From a virus, in the IMG/VR virus record IMGVR_UViG_3300023175_000005, positions 186,001 through 250,000 of that record: DNA of 64,000 bases; one strand, written 5' to 3'. Positions 50,085 to 58,590 of this stretch are shown here, one piece after another. Position 1 is the first letter of the stretch, and each line of letters begins with the position of its first letter. The notes below the pieces were generated by a model. It did not search any database. It was not told the DNA's origin and saw only the letters and a list, made by a program, of their open reading frames with translations. The translations under genes were made by a program, and so were the position numbers.

Positions 50085-50889
50085 TTATTAATTTTACCTT
50101 TTCTAGCATATTAGGATCTTTTATTTTTGGTGTAATACCTTTCAACTTTACATATAAATTTCCTGTACGTCCTGTATTAAGTTCTGGCAAACCTTTTCCA
50201 GATATACTTAATATAGTACCTGGGTTTGTTCCTGCAGGGATATTCAATCTAACCATGCCTCCTTCTAGAGTTGGAATGTTTTTAGTTGTACCTGCTATAA
50301 ATTCCAATAAATTGACCTTTTCTTCAATATGTAAGTGTGCATTATCCCTTCTAAACCTAGGATGTTTAACAATGGCTATTTGCATAATCAAGTCACCTCT
50401 AGGTAAACTATGTGCAGAGTGATCTCCTAATCCTCTGTATCTCATTAATTGACCATCCATTACACCAGGAGCAATTCTAATACTTGCACTTGTTTCTACA
50501 CCATTCAACATATTATAAGTTGCAAGAAAATCTTTACCTCGTAAAACATCTTCTAGTGTGAGACTTACCCGCAACCTAATATCTTTGTTTCTGACTGCAC
50601 GATGTTGTTGTGCAAAACCTTGTCCAAACATACTGCCAAAAATATCATTAAAATTACCGAAGTTATCAGTAAACGCATTACCTTGAAAATTATTATTAGT
50701 TGCAGGATTGTCATACAACGATCTTTTTTCAGGATCTTTTAACGTATCATATGCTTCGTTAATTTGAGCGAACTTTTTGCCATCACCACCCTTGTCAGGA
50801 TGGTGTTGCATTGCAAGTTTTCTATATGCTTTCTTTAATTCGTCTGACGTGGCGTCTTTGTTTACACCCAGTACGCTGTAATAGTCCAT
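50059..50889 (-). CDS. DnaJ-like co-chaperone lacking zinc finger
   Basis: 276 residues. The J domain (1-65) has the HPD motif in [10 protein letters not shown] and the start DYYSVLGV. A Gly/Phe/Asn-rich linker (about 70-105) and two beta domains ([38 protein letters not shown]) follow, with no CXXCXGXG zinc region: the CbpA-type layout. It should stimulate host DnaK. With the ClpA-type gene it suggests phage protein-folding control. Confidence 0.85.
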   Translation of the reverse strand: MDYYSVLGVNKDATSDELKKAYRKLAMQHHPDKGGDGKKFAQINEAYDTLKDPEKRSLYDNPATNNNFQGNAFTDNFGNFNDIFGSMFGQGFAQQHRAVRNKDIRLRVSLTLEDVLRGKDFLATYNMLNGVETSASIRIAPGVMDGQLMRYRGLGDHSAHSLPRGDLIMQIAIVKHPRFRRDNAHLHIEEKVNLLEFIAGTTKNIPTLEGGMVRLNIPAGTNPGTILSISGKGLPELNTGRTGNLYVKLKGITPKIKDPNMLEKVKLINDAINRSA

Positions 50890-50912
50890 ACTATTACTTA
50901 TTTACTACTTTG

Positions 50913-51308
50913 TTATTTTTTGCTAGTTCCGGTGTATAGTCCAAACCATGCTGCGCCAGCACCTACAATTACGGAAATTAGTGCAGACTGATTCATGCTA
51001 GGATCAGGTAGTTCCATATACCATAAAACTGTTTTGTAAAGCAAAAAGATATAAACTGTTAGGAATGCTCTTGGAAAAATCCTCCATGCATCTACTGCTT
51101 TTGCTAAATGTATAAGTTTAGCATAAGGATTTGGTCCTAGATCTTTTACAGTTGTATCAACTTCCAAATCAAGTTTTACTTTCTTTGTTGCTCCTTCAGA
51201 ACTTGCTGGAACTGCTACTGTAGAATCATATGTAGGCATTTCAGTCATTTGTTCTGCTTTTGCTTTAGGTGCTGCTGGTTTTAAATCTTCTGGTTTTTTA
51301 CGCGGCAT
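50913..51308 (-). CDS. membrane protein, holin-like candidate
   Basis: 131 residues. A Pro/Ala/Lys/Thr-rich 75-residue cytoplasmic-type N-terminus precedes two hydrophobic spans (AFLTVYIFLLYKTVLWYM and SALISVIVGAGAAWFGLYTG) and a short Lys tail. The topology and its place near the endolysin and spanins would suit a holin, but sequence alone cannot prove it. Confidence 0.45.
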   Translation of the reverse strand: MPRKKPEDLKPAAPKAKAEQMTEMPTYDSTVAVPASSEGATKKVKLDLEVDTTVKDLGPNPYAKLIHLAKAVDAWRIFPRAFLTVYIFLLYKTVLWYMELPDPSMNQSALISVIVGAGAAWFGLYTGTSKK

Positions 51309-52041
51309 TCTTAAGCCCTCCTTTTAAGTAATCAAACATTTGTTCCGCTATACGTTTATGTCCTTGAGGACTAGGGTGCGGATCTTGTTTTCCTATTATA
51401 TCATAACTCATCGTTGGCATGATGTCTATGTCTTTATATAATTCTCGGTATTCTGGTGGATATTGTTTTGGTACAGATCCGAACTGCATCCACCAATAAG
51501 TTTTAACATTAAAACTTTTAAATATCCTATCTAATGATAAAACATGGCTGATACTTTCGTACATTCCTTGCACTTCGGTAAATGATCTTGTTCTGGCTTC
51601 GTGTATTGTTTTATTTGATGGAGGTAACGACTTATGAAAATCGTTACCCCATACGTTTACCCTAACCCATTTTTTATCATCGTGTGTATAAGTATAATCT
51701 TTTCTTTTCCAAAAACGTCCATCTTCAAACGGTACTTTAGTTTCTACATATTCATCCTTGCCTGTGTAATATTCCATCCTGAATGCTTCTGTAGTCTGTA
51801 AAACTGCAATTGTATTATCTAAGATTACTTGAGGTGTATTGACTAACCAGTCTATACTTGTCCTTACCATCCTTTGATTACTACCACAACCTTTAGCATG
51901 TTGAATCGGAGTTCTGTCTAACAATTGTGCTAGATAGTAAGGCCAAACTAGTTTTTCTCTATCGGCTTCTTTGTATCCGTGGTCTTCGTTAATACCGCCT
52001 CCCCATGTAAAACTACATCCGTTAGTGTAAAGATATTTCAA
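51298..52041 (-). CDS. SGNH/GDSL-like hydrolase
   Basis: 247 residues. TNGCSFTWGGGI is the block I serine region, GCGSNQRM the block II region, and DPHPSPQGHKRIAEQ the late Asp-x-His pair. One of four related proteins in the window. It lies beside the lipase gene, so envelope lipid or glycan esters are possible substrates. Confidence 0.65.
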   Translation of the reverse strand: MKYLYTNGCSFTWGGGINEDHGYKEADREKLVWPYYLAQLLDRTPIQHAKGCGSNQRMVRTSIDWLVNTPQVILDNTIAVLQTTEAFRMEYYTGKDEYVETKVPFEDGRFWKRKDYTYTHDDKKWVRVNVWGNDFHKSLPPSNKTIHEARTRSFTEVQGMYESISHVLSLDRIFKSFNVKTYWWMQFGSVPKQYPPEYRELYKDIDIMPTMSYDIIGKQDPHPSPQGHKRIAEQMFDYLKGGLKNAA

Positions 52042-52787
52042 TCCATGTTTCCTATGTGTTTAATATATTCAGTCATTGAATGATCGCCAAAGTTGTCAAT
52101 TTTGCCCTGTTTGAGTCCCATCCACATACCGCGCCAACGATCTTTAGTACGTTGCCAAGGTGTTAATGGACGAAACTTGCCATATGCGTTTATGTAATGT
52201 TCTGTACCGTGATGTTTGTAAGCCATAACTGCTAATGGAACTCTTGTTACAATATCGTTATTATTAACAAATCTATGATGCTCTACACATAAACTTTTAC
52301 AATAACCTTTCCAACCCACACGTGGAGAACCGAATGTGTAAAGTTCTTCTACTGGATTAATGCCTTCGTACAAATGGCATCTGCTTGCCATAATAGTTGC
52401 CATTGCTGCACCTAAACTATGTCCACAGAACCATAATTTTTTCTTTTCATTTGCTTTGCGATCAATATCTTCTAGTACCATTGGCCAAAGTTCGTCAACT
52501 TCTGCTTTAAAGCCTCTGTGTACTCTTGATACTGTTTCTGCCATTACAGGCATTGCTTTTAAATCTGCCTTAATATCATTAAATTCGCTCGGCTGTGTTC
52601 CCCGGCAAGCAATAACTAAATCTTCTTTATTCATGAAGCGCCAAGCTTGTGCGCCATCTTTATTATAAAACTCTGTTGTTGTAAAGCCTAGTTTTTTGGC
52701 TTCTTTCGTTGCATCATCTAAATATGCTATACTTGCTAAACGTGCAAAAAGGAGACTGCGCTCCTTAAAATTCATTTCACTTATCAT
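52038..52787 (-). CDS. class 3 lipase-type hydrolase
   Basis: 249 residues. FCGHSLGAAMATIMAS holds the GHSLG nucleophile elbow, YTFGSPRVG the conserved 'GSPRVG' strand and a following Asp/His pair (NNNDIVTRVPL, and HGTEHYI). This is the Lipase_3 family. Placed in the lysis region it may attack membrane lipids or storage esters. Overlaps neighbours by 4 and 11 bases. Confidence 0.8.
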   Translation of the reverse strand: MISEMNFKERSLLFARLASIAYLDDATKEAKKLGFTTTEFYNKDGAQAWRFMNKEDLVIACRGTQPSEFNDIKADLKAMPVMAETVSRVHRGFKAEVDELWPMVLEDIDRKANEKKKLWFCGHSLGAAMATIMASRCHLYEGINPVEELYTFGSPRVGWKGYCKSLCVEHHRFVNNNDIVTRVPLAVMAYKHHGTEHYINAYGKFRPLTPWQRTKDRWRGMWMGLKQGKIDNFGDHSMTEYIKHIGNMD

Positions 52788-53064
52788 TTTTGCCCTCCAA
52801 ATCTGCTAAACGTTTTTCAATGCTATCAATTTTTGCAGTTATTTTTGGATATTTTTTACGCCAAGCATCTTCCGGTTGTTCTAACCAAGTAAGGCCCCAC
52901 CGTTCTACCAGATAATCTATTGCTCTATCTACTTGAGCATATCCCCATAACCCTATACGAGTTGTGCTTATGTATGCAACAAAAATTGCACCAAAAACTG
53001 ACCCTGCTAGTGCTGTGTATATCCACAGCCTATCACTGGCCATCCTTTCTATCATTTCCCACAT
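52777..53064 (-). CDS. small membrane-anchored protein, possible lysis accessory
   Basis: 95 residues from the ATG at 53064, which has a GAGGG site; GTG at 53073 is an alternative. One hydrophobic segment (IYTALAGSVFGAIFVAYI) then a charged, coiled-coil-like tail (KITAKIDSIEKRLADLEG). A perfect TATAAATA late promoter (53091-53098) lies 27 bases upstream. Confidence 0.5.
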   Translation of the reverse strand: MWEMIERMASDRLWIYTALAGSVFGAIFVAYISTTRIGLWGYAQVDRAIDYLVERWGLTWLEQPEDAWRKKYPKITAKIDSIEKRLADLEGKNDK

Positions 53065-53608
53065 CGTTAACACCCTCTATTAACTGTGTGTATTTATACC
53101 TACGTATACCTAAAGCATGTTTAGGATTGTATAAATCATATCTAACTTCGTTTTTTTGATTTCCGCCTAGTATTACCCAATACGTTTGTCCGTTTACTGT
53201 CTGTGTTTCAGTGTAAAAACCTACATGTCCTTGCCAACCTCTATCGCCTCTAGGAAATATTACAACGTCACCACGTTGAATATTTTCAGGTTCTACTGGA
53301 TCGCCCCAAGTTAAAAAACTTCGTGCCATTAGAGGAACATCACTTACGCTTTCGCTGCCAGGTATACCGTCTAGTTCAAGTACAGCATTTACAAATGCCG
53401 CACACCATTCTGTACGAACAGGATCAACACCTACAAATTCTTTGATTTGTTTCCTATCTTGACGTTCTTCTAAACCTATGAAAGGCTGTGCTGATACTAC
53501 TGGATCCGGTTGAGATGCATTACATCCTGCTAAGACGCTCGTAAAACTAATCGTCCACAATAACTGCTTTATCAAGTGCCTGTTCTGCCTCTTTATAATA
53601 ACCTTCAT
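53033..53608 (-). CDS. CHAP-like (TIGR02594-type) lipoprotein
   Basis: 191 residues. The N-terminus has a Lys/Arg head, a hydrophobic stretch and a lipobox-like LAGC near residue 29. The domain has WCAAFVNAVL (catalytic Cys), a central AxSFLxWG segment and RGDRGWQGHVGFY (catalytic His), the NlpC/CHAP amidase-type layout. Likely a peptidoglycan hydrolase tied to the outer membrane. Its start overlaps the neighbouring spanin-like gene by 62 bases. Confidence 0.65.
   Translation of the reverse strand: MKVIIKRQNRHLIKQLLWTISFTSVLAGCNASQPDPVVSAQPFIGLEERQDRKQIKEFVGVDPVRTEWCAAFVNAVLELDGIPGSESVSDVPLMARSFLTWGDPVEPENIQRGDVVIFPRGDRGWQGHVGFYTETQTVNGQTYWVILGGNQKNEVRYDLYNPKHALGIRRYKYTQLIEGVNDVGNDRKDGQ
53091..53098 (-). 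promoter_or_regulatory. perfect T4 late-promoter consensus TATAAATA
   Basis: TATAAATAC on the minus strand, inside the end of the CHAP-like gene, ahead of the membrane-protein, lipase and SGNH genes. This is an exact match to the T4 late consensus. Confidence 0.65.
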
Positions 53609-53939
53609 AGGCTGCTATAATTGCTTGTTGTTGTTGAACCAACGCCCGTATATCTGAGAAGTTCAATCCTAGGTTACCGTAGCCTTCGCCCGTAAGTGCA
53701 TACAGAGCAAATGCTTTGCCTTCGCTGTTTAGTTTGGCAATTACTGCGTCTACATTATTTTCATTGAGGACAATCCATTCAACATTCCGCATATTGAGTT
53801 CGTCAACAGGAGGAAGTTCCAGTGTTGGTTTTTCAACTGGTGATGTGGTTATTTCAATCTGCTGTGGTTTCGTTGAGCAGGCCGCGAGACTTATAAGTAT
53901 CGTAAAGCCAAGGACACTCTTTGTTAAAAGCGATGCCAT
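53547..53939 (-). CDS. outer-membrane lipoprotein, o-spanin-like
   Basis: 130 residues from the ATG at 53939, preferred for an AAGGA site; 53963 is an alternative. A signal-type start (LTKSVLGFTILISLAAC) ends in a lipobox with Cys at about residue 20. The mature part is Pro/Glu-rich then helical. Its beginning overlaps the end of the gene upstream by about 85 bases, as in Rz/Rz1 spanin pairs. Confidence 0.5.
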   Translation of the reverse strand: MASLLTKSVLGFTILISLAACSTKPQQIEITTSPVEKPTLELPPVDELNMRNVEWIVLNENNVDAVIAKLNSEGKAFALYALTGEGYGNLGLNFSDIRALVQQQQAIIAAYEGYYKEAEQALDKAVIVDD

Positions 53940-54342
53940 TTTCAGCGTTCCTTTCTTTGTCATTCAATTCTGCCCCCGAAAGCAATTCAAAACATCTGCC
54001 AGCATTTACAGTTCCTCTATTTACAGCACGTTCAATACTTTCAGCATTTGCTATTGCTGCTGCTGTTAAATCAATTTCCTGTAATTTGTCTGCTAGTCTT
54101 TGGTTTTGTCTACGTATAGCAGTGTATGCTTCGTTTAAACTAGCAAGTTCACTAGATGCTTTTTCATAGTCTTGTTCTAGTGAACTTATAGTTTGTTCAT
54201 TTAATTCAACTGCGGTGTTAAGTTTAGCATTGTTTTCTTGTAGGATAGCCATACGTTCTTGTGTATCGTTATAATACCAATAACCTATACCGCCTGCTCC
54301 TAAGAGCAACATGAACATAACAATAGCTAATTTAGCACCCAT
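53854..54342 (-). CDS. i-spanin (Rz)-like protein
   Basis: 162 residues: one N-terminal membrane segment (KLAIVMFMLLLGAGGIGYW), then a long coiled-coil region (ILQENNAKLNTAVELNEQTI, LASLNEAYTAIRRQNQRLADKL) and a C-terminal tail with two Cys. This is the layout of inner-membrane spanins. The overlap with the lipoprotein gene is the main support. Confidence 0.6.
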   Translation of the reverse strand: MGAKLAIVMFMLLLGAGGIGYWYYNDTQERMAILQENNAKLNTAVELNEQTISSLEQDYEKASSELASLNEAYTAIRRQNQRLADKLQEIDLTAAAIANAESIERAVNRGTVNAGRCFELLSGAELNDKERNAENGIAFNKECPWLYDTYKSRGLLNETTAD

Positions 54343-54347
54343 ACCAC

Positions 54348-55205
54348 CTACCCTAGTAATTTTCCCAATGTTTTGGGTCCTACTATGCCATCAGCAACAA
54401 GTCCATTTGCACTTTGCCATTTTTTTATAATGCGCTCTGTACCAGGACCAAAAATACCGTCTGCTGGAGAAATATCAAGTTTTTCTTGTACTTCTGCAAC
54501 TAGTGGTCCTCTGCTGCCTTTACGTATAGTTTGATTTAGATTTAATTCTTTTTCTTCAGGCTCTTCAAAATCACCACCTAACACATCCATTGCATGTAGA
54601 TAATGTTTTTTACGATCGTCTAAACCAATTGTACCACCGTTGATACGTTTTGTAGCGCCTACTACATCCATATCGTCACAATATTTGTTAATGTTGTTTG
54701 TATCCCAAAACCAGCAAGCACTATCTAATGCACCTTTTTTAGTGCGTACATAGTCGACTGCTTCTTCTGGTGACATGTCTACTTCTTTACCAAATTTTGT
54801 GTAGTTGTAACGTCCAGTAAGCTGAAGTATGCCGCCTCCGCGAAAACGCCAACCATCACCGCTTTCTGGACTTCCGTTATCCATACGATTTGCATAAATG
54901 ACGTTAGCAATCTTTTCAGGCTGTCTATGATAATCATTTGCATCTCTTCCTGCTCTTTTAAAATACTTTGGGAAAATTGTGTTTAATGCTTTTGCACTAT
55001 AATTTAAGTTTTCGCTTAACACTCTAAAGCCGCCACTTTCGTGTCCACATTGAGCAACAAACATTGCTACACGTTCAATAGTGTCTACTTCCCATAAAGG
55101 AAGAATTTCACACATTGCTTCGTACCATTCTTCCCAGTCATCTCGGTGGATCAGTTCTTCTGCCATCCACGGTTCAAAATCAAATTTAAAATTTTCAGCG
55201 CCCAT
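54348..55205 (-). CDS. GH19 endolysin with peptidoglycan-binding domain
   Basis: 285 residues. The catalytic part (1-200) is chitinase-19-type: FVAQCGHESGGF holds the catalytic Glu, NLNYSAKALN follows, and RFRGGGILQLTGRYNY is the conserved G-G-G-x-L-Q-L-T-G-R-x-N-Y. The C-terminal 65 residues (GSRGPLVAEVQEKLDISP, DGIVGPKTLGKL) are a PG_binding_1 domain. It cleaves peptidoglycan glycans and ends infection. TAATG-coupled to the small Cys-rich gene. Confidence 0.85.
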   Translation of the reverse strand: MGAENFKFDFEPWMAEELIHRDDWEEWYEAMCEILPLWEVDTIERVAMFVAQCGHESGGFRVLSENLNYSAKALNTIFPKYFKRAGRDANDYHRQPEKIANVIYANRMDNGSPESGDGWRFRGGGILQLTGRYNYTKFGKEVDMSPEEAVDYVRTKKGALDSACWFWDTNNINKYCDDMDVVGATKRINGGTIGLDDRKKHYLHAMDVLGGDFEEPEEKELNLNQTIRKGSRGPLVAEVQEKLDISPADGIFGPGTERIIKKWQSANGLVADGIVGPKTLGKLLG

Positions 55206-55351
55206 TACTTTTCCTTATTTGGCTGGCAATCATTGCAGCGACAACAATCACAGACTTTTATAGCGTAAATTCTATTATCGTAATCTTTTTCATCACGATA
55301 GAGGGGAGTGTTACAATGTGCAGTATGTCCACAATTTTGACAATAGGTCAT
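55205..55351 (-). CDS. 48-residue Cys-rich zinc-knot-like protein
   Basis: ATG at 55351 overlaps the upstream stop (TAATG) and its stop TAA overlaps the endolysin ATG. It begins YCQNCGHTAHCN and ends with KVCDCCRCNDCQ. The CxxCGHxxHC motif is shared with the protein at 42949-43059. Probably a small metal-binding protein. Confidence 0.6.
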   Translation of the reverse strand: MTYCQNCGHTAHCNTPLYRDEKDYDNRIYAIKVCDCCRCNDCQPNKEK

Positions 55352-56067
55352 TATAATCTTTCTACTACTAGTGTATGTCCCTCGTTTTCAAAAGTTAAAG
55401 TTTTAGATCCATATTTCATAATATTATAATCACCGATATATTTTGTTAAAAACAAAATTTCTGCATAATCATTCATATTTACTTTTTCGTTAATACTTTC
55501 TTGTATTTGCTGACTTGGACCAAAGTCTTTGATAGCAAAACCTATTGGATCTGCATATGCTTTTTTGAGAATTAGATCTTCGTATTCATCTAAGTCACAT
55601 TCTTCTAAATAACTTTTGTTAAAAAAGTTTTTAAAATTATTCATATTTGCTTCATTAACAGTTGCTTCGTATGCTTCATTATCTGCTGGAATAGTTGCTG
55701 CCAAACTTTCTAGTGTTGCAGGCTCGCTTTGAAATCCTTTGTAGTATCTATATCTAAAATTTGTTCCTGTAAGTTTGCCTACACCATCTAGCATCTCAAC
55801 AATCTGTTCAGGTACATCTGAGTTTCTTTCCATCTCTACATATACTCTGTACATTCCGTCGCTTTGCTCGCCTGCTGTAACATCTGCATCTAATACAAAG
55901 CCGTAACCTTTTTCAATAAAATTAACTAAGTCTTCACCGATTGCTTTTTCATTTACTGAAAAACTTACTACAACGATCTCCGAATCACTGCCCATTTTAC
56001 TTTTGTAAGCATCTACTTCAAATACTGGATAAATCATATCTTTTAAATCATTTGCTTCTAATGTCAT
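55351..56067 (-). CDS. conserved phage protein, unknown function
   Basis: 238 residues. EIVVVSFSVNEKAIGEDLVNFIEKGYGFVLDADVT and YRVYVEMERN look like a mixed alpha/beta domain; NNFKNFFNKSYLEECDLDEYEDL is helical. It resembles proteins found in marine T4-like phages, but I cannot assign a function. ATG-coupled to 56064-56597. Confidence 0.55.
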   Translation of the reverse strand: MTLEANDLKDMIYPVFEVDAYKSKMGSDSEIVVVSFSVNEKAIGEDLVNFIEKGYGFVLDADVTAGEQSDGMYRVYVEMERNSDVPEQIVEMLDGVGKLTGTNFRYRYYKGFQSEPATLESLAATIPADNEAYEATVNEANMNNFKNFFNKSYLEECDLDEYEDLILKKAYADPIGFAIKDFGPSQQIQESINEKVNMNDYAEILFLTKYIGDYNIMKYGSKTLTFENEGHTLVVERL

Positions 56068-56597
56068 ACTTCTGTATCCAATGTCTCATCTGGCGCAGGT
56101 GCTGCGGCTTGTTGTACTTGTGCTTGTTGTTGCTGTAATTGTTCATCTGGTTGTGCTTCTGGTTCTAAATTTTCAGCACTTGCAGCATAAAAATCCATTA
56201 ACATTTTTTTAGGTACTGCAATCTCTACAACCCAAATAGGGTTTCTATCTAATTTACCAAATTTTGTGCCAGGACGTAAATCTTCTTTCTTTGTAACTTT
56301 GCGTGGTTTTAGCAAAGACATTTTTTGATAGTTAACTTTGCAATCATAATCAAGAAGTCTCTTTGCACCCATTGGATCTGGCATTGTTTCTCTTGGCCAC
56401 ATAAACTTTGCAGTCACCCAATGCCTGTCAATATTAGGTCCTTCAGCAAGTTCACCGTCGCTCCAATTTTTGTAAACATATAGATCTAGTTCGTCTATAA
56501 TACGCTCAAAGTCTTTTAGCACATTGAATGCTGTGTTACTTTCGTACATGTTTTCAATGTTCTTAATTACATCAATTTCATCTAGGATATTGGCCAT
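56064..56597 (-). CDS. conserved phage protein, unknown function
   Basis: 177 residues, with DELDLYVYKNWSDGELAEGPNI and RHWVTAKFMWPRETMPDPMG in a compact domain, and a C-terminal Gln/Ala/Pro-rich tail (residues 140-177). It reads away from PhoH across a 121-base divergent promoter region. Unknown function. Confidence 0.55.
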   Translation of the reverse strand: MANILDEIDVIKNIENMYESNTAFNVLKDFERIIDELDLYVYKNWSDGELAEGPNIDRHWVTAKFMWPRETMPDPMGAKRLLDYDCKVNYQKMSLLKPRKVTKKEDLRPGTKFGKLDRNPIWVVEIAVPKKMLMDFYAASAENLEPEAQPDEQLQQQQAQVQQAAAPAPDETLDTEV

Positions 56598-56717
56598 TAA
56601 AAAAATCCTTTTTTGTTAATAGTATTTAGTCGATTTCGATTGTCAAAAGGTTAAATACTGTTGCAGGGAATGCTTCCTGCGTTGGAACATTCCCATTATC
56701 CATACAAGGAGGACTAC
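56598..56717 (+). promoter_or_regulatory. divergent promoter region and PhoH leader
   Basis: A CTAAATA late-like box (56639-56633) points left toward the gene at 56597, and TTAAATAC (56651-56658) points right toward phoH. The leader contains overlapping stems GCAGG/CCTGC (56663-56667 with 56676-56680) and GGGAATG/CATTCCC (56666-56672 with 56688-56694), which cannot both form. The ribosome site AAGGAGG is 6 bases from the phoH ATG at 56718. Confidence 0.5.
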
Positions 56718-57440
56718 ATGGGTGCTAAAAGGGCCAAACGGCACAACATTTCAAACGGCAATAATATTGTAAAACTTAATTCATTCCTTCCAAAAAAACA
56801 AAAAACAGTAAATATTCTACCTAGAAATTACAATCAAGAAAATTACGTTATCAAACTACTTGACTCTGATAAGAGTATTGTATTTGGTATTGGACCTGCA
56901 GGTACAGGTAAAACTCTACTTGCTTGTCAAGTAGCAGTTAAGAAATTTCTTGAAGGAGAAGTAGAAAAAATTATTGTTACTCGTCCAGCAGTAAGTGCAG
57001 ATGAAGATATTGGATTCTTACCAGGTACACTAGAACAAAAAATGGCACCTTGGACAAGACCTATTTTTGATGTATTTAGAGACTATTTTTATGCTAACGA
57101 GATCGAAGGCATGATTGCAGAAGGTGTGATTGAAATTTCTCCATTAGCATATATGCGTGGTAGAACTTTCAAGGACAGTTTCATCATTGCTGATGAAATG
57201 CAAAACGCAACCCCAAACCAGATGAAAATGCTACTAACAAGAATTGGTACTGGTAGCAAAATGGTGGTAACTGGAGATCTTAATCAAGCAGATAGGTTAA
57301 AAGAAAATGGATTAATTGAATTTACTAAATTACTATCCAAGCATAACAGTCATAGGATAGACATTGTAAATTTTGTCAGCAAGGACATCGAACGGCATCA
57401 AGCGGTAAAAGAAGTTTTACAAGTATACGGCGAAGTCTAA
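56718..57440 (+). CDS. phoH: PhoH-like ATPase
   Basis: 240 residues from the ATG at 56718, chosen for the AAGGAGG site; an in-frame start at 56661 is inside the leader. Walker A is VFGIGPAGTGKTLLA; DEMQNATPNQMKMLLTRIG carries Walker B and the conserved Q-N segment; GSKMVVTGDLNQ follows. PhoH is common in marine phages and often taken as a phosphate-stress or RNA-related ATPase. It is the only plus-strand gene between 4.8 and 64 kb. Confidence 0.9.
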   Translation: MGAKRAKRHNISNGNNIVKLNSFLPKKQKTVNILPRNYNQENYVIKLLDSDKSIVFGIGPAGTGKTLLACQVAVKKFLEGEVEKIIVTRPAVSADEDIGFLPGTLEQKMAPWTRPIFDVFRDYFYANEIEGMIAEGVIEISPLAYMRGRTFKDSFIIADEMQNATPNQMKMLLTRIGTGSKMVVTGDLNQADRLKENGLIEFTKLLSKHNSHRIDIVNFVSKDIERHQAVKEVLQVYGEV

Positions 57441-57446
57441 ACATTC

Positions 57447-57475
57447 AGTAAGGGCTATTGAGCCCTTACACTTTT
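57447..57475. terminator. bidirectional hairpin terminator between phoH and 57455 gene
   Basis: GTAAGGGCT (57448-57456), loop ATTG, AGCCCTTAC (57461-57469), then ACTTTTAAA. A 9-base perfect stem with a weak T run on the plus strand; the minus-strand gene's stop codon lies in the stem. Separates two convergent genes. Confidence 0.7.
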
Positions 57476-57727
57476 AAATACAGGTGCTCCTAAGGGGTGC
57501 TGGTACTTATTTTCGTCTTGTTTTAACAAGTACATTAGATACTCATTTTCAGTATAAATGAGTTTCCAACTTTTCTCTTTGATTGGCGGTCGACCCATTG
57601 CGTCATAATAAATTTCACCAACGTGATACTTTTTAAACCATATACGTTTTTTACTCCAACTACTGCGTACAGGCCACCATGCGTAGTATTCATTCCACTC
57701 TATGTCTACTTCAATTGTTGCTGGCAT
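57455..57727 (-). CDS. small conserved protein, unknown function
   Basis: 90 residues, Trp/Tyr/Lys-rich (EWNEYYAWWPVRSSWSKKR, HVGEIYYDAMGRPPIKEKS). Basic and aromatic; unknown. Its stop lies inside the terminator stem at 57455-57457, and its start overlaps the SGNH gene end. Confidence 0.5.
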   Translation of the reverse strand: MPATIEVDIEWNEYYAWWPVRSSWSKKRIWFKKYHVGEIYYDAMGRPPIKEKSWKLIYTENEYLMYLLKQDENKYQHPLGAPVFKSVRAQ

Positions 57728-58590
57728 TATATTATTTCACCCGCCCTTTGTCCTTTCGGCCCAATTATTTCATTTTGATGCCAATGTAAATTTTGATTTA
57801 TTTTTCCTGGATCTATATCCATATACTTTTTTACCAGTCCTATGGTTTTATCATGCACGCCTTTTACATATTCTTTTGTGGTTTCTTTCATTTGGTAGTC
57901 AAAAGTTTCTGTTAAAAATTTATAATGCTCACCAGGCAAAGGGTGAGTATCCCAAAATAAATCATGAATATGTTTTTTATTCCAATTCACTTTCCAAGTA
58001 AGATTATCTCTCCACAATGTATCGTAAAAACTTTTTCTCATCTCTTGTAATGCTGGTTTATAAAATCTAAGAAATTTATTATCGACTTTAAGTCTTTGGT
58101 CCATTCCAAGATGTGCTGTTTCATGCTGTTGATCAAACCATCTAGACAAATCTAACATTTGCAAAAAATGTACATTTGTTTTTAACTTTAACATTTCATG
58201 AACAGGTTGAATATATGCCATGTCACGTAGTAATAAATCTGTTTGATCAATTTTCTTCAAATATTTGCGACTGTAATTTTCGTTGTTAAAAATATTACCA
58301 TTTAAATGCCACCTATCTTCTGTTGAATCATATCTATCTATTCTTGCAACATTAGTCCAACACACTATTACTAAATCATTTTTTGTAAATTTATGTTTTA
58401 CATCGGCCATACCAACTCTAGTGGCAATAAATCTATTGCCAGCTCCGGATGCAGCATAATTATAAAAAGGAACTTGTAGGTCTAGGGCAAGAATATTTGC
58501 CCAAGTCATCCAGCAGTATTCTGTGAAACTACAACCAAATACAAAAAGTCTTTCTGGTTTATTTTTGTATAACTTAATTCTCTTCGCCAT
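57727..58590 (-). CDS. SGNH/GDSL-like hydrolase
   Basis: 287 residues. FVFGCSFTEYCWMTW is the block I serine region, SGAGNRFIATR the block II-type Gly/Asn and DTHPLPGEHYKFL the late Asp-x-His. Longer than the other three, with a basic C-terminal 50 residues. Function unknown. Confidence 0.6.
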   Translation of the reverse strand: MAKRIKLYKNKPERLFVFGCSFTEYCWMTWANILALDLQVPFYNYAASGAGNRFIATRVGMADVKHKFTKNDLVIVCWTNVARIDRYDSTEDRWHLNGNIFNNENYSRKYLKKIDQTDLLLRDMAYIQPVHEMLKLKTNVHFLQMLDLSRWFDQQHETAHLGMDQRLKVDNKFLRFYKPALQEMRKSFYDTLWRDNLTWKVNWNKKHIHDLFWDTHPLPGEHYKFLTETFDYQMKETTKEYVKGVHDKTIGLVKKYMDIDPGKINQNLHWHQNEIIGPKGQRAGEII

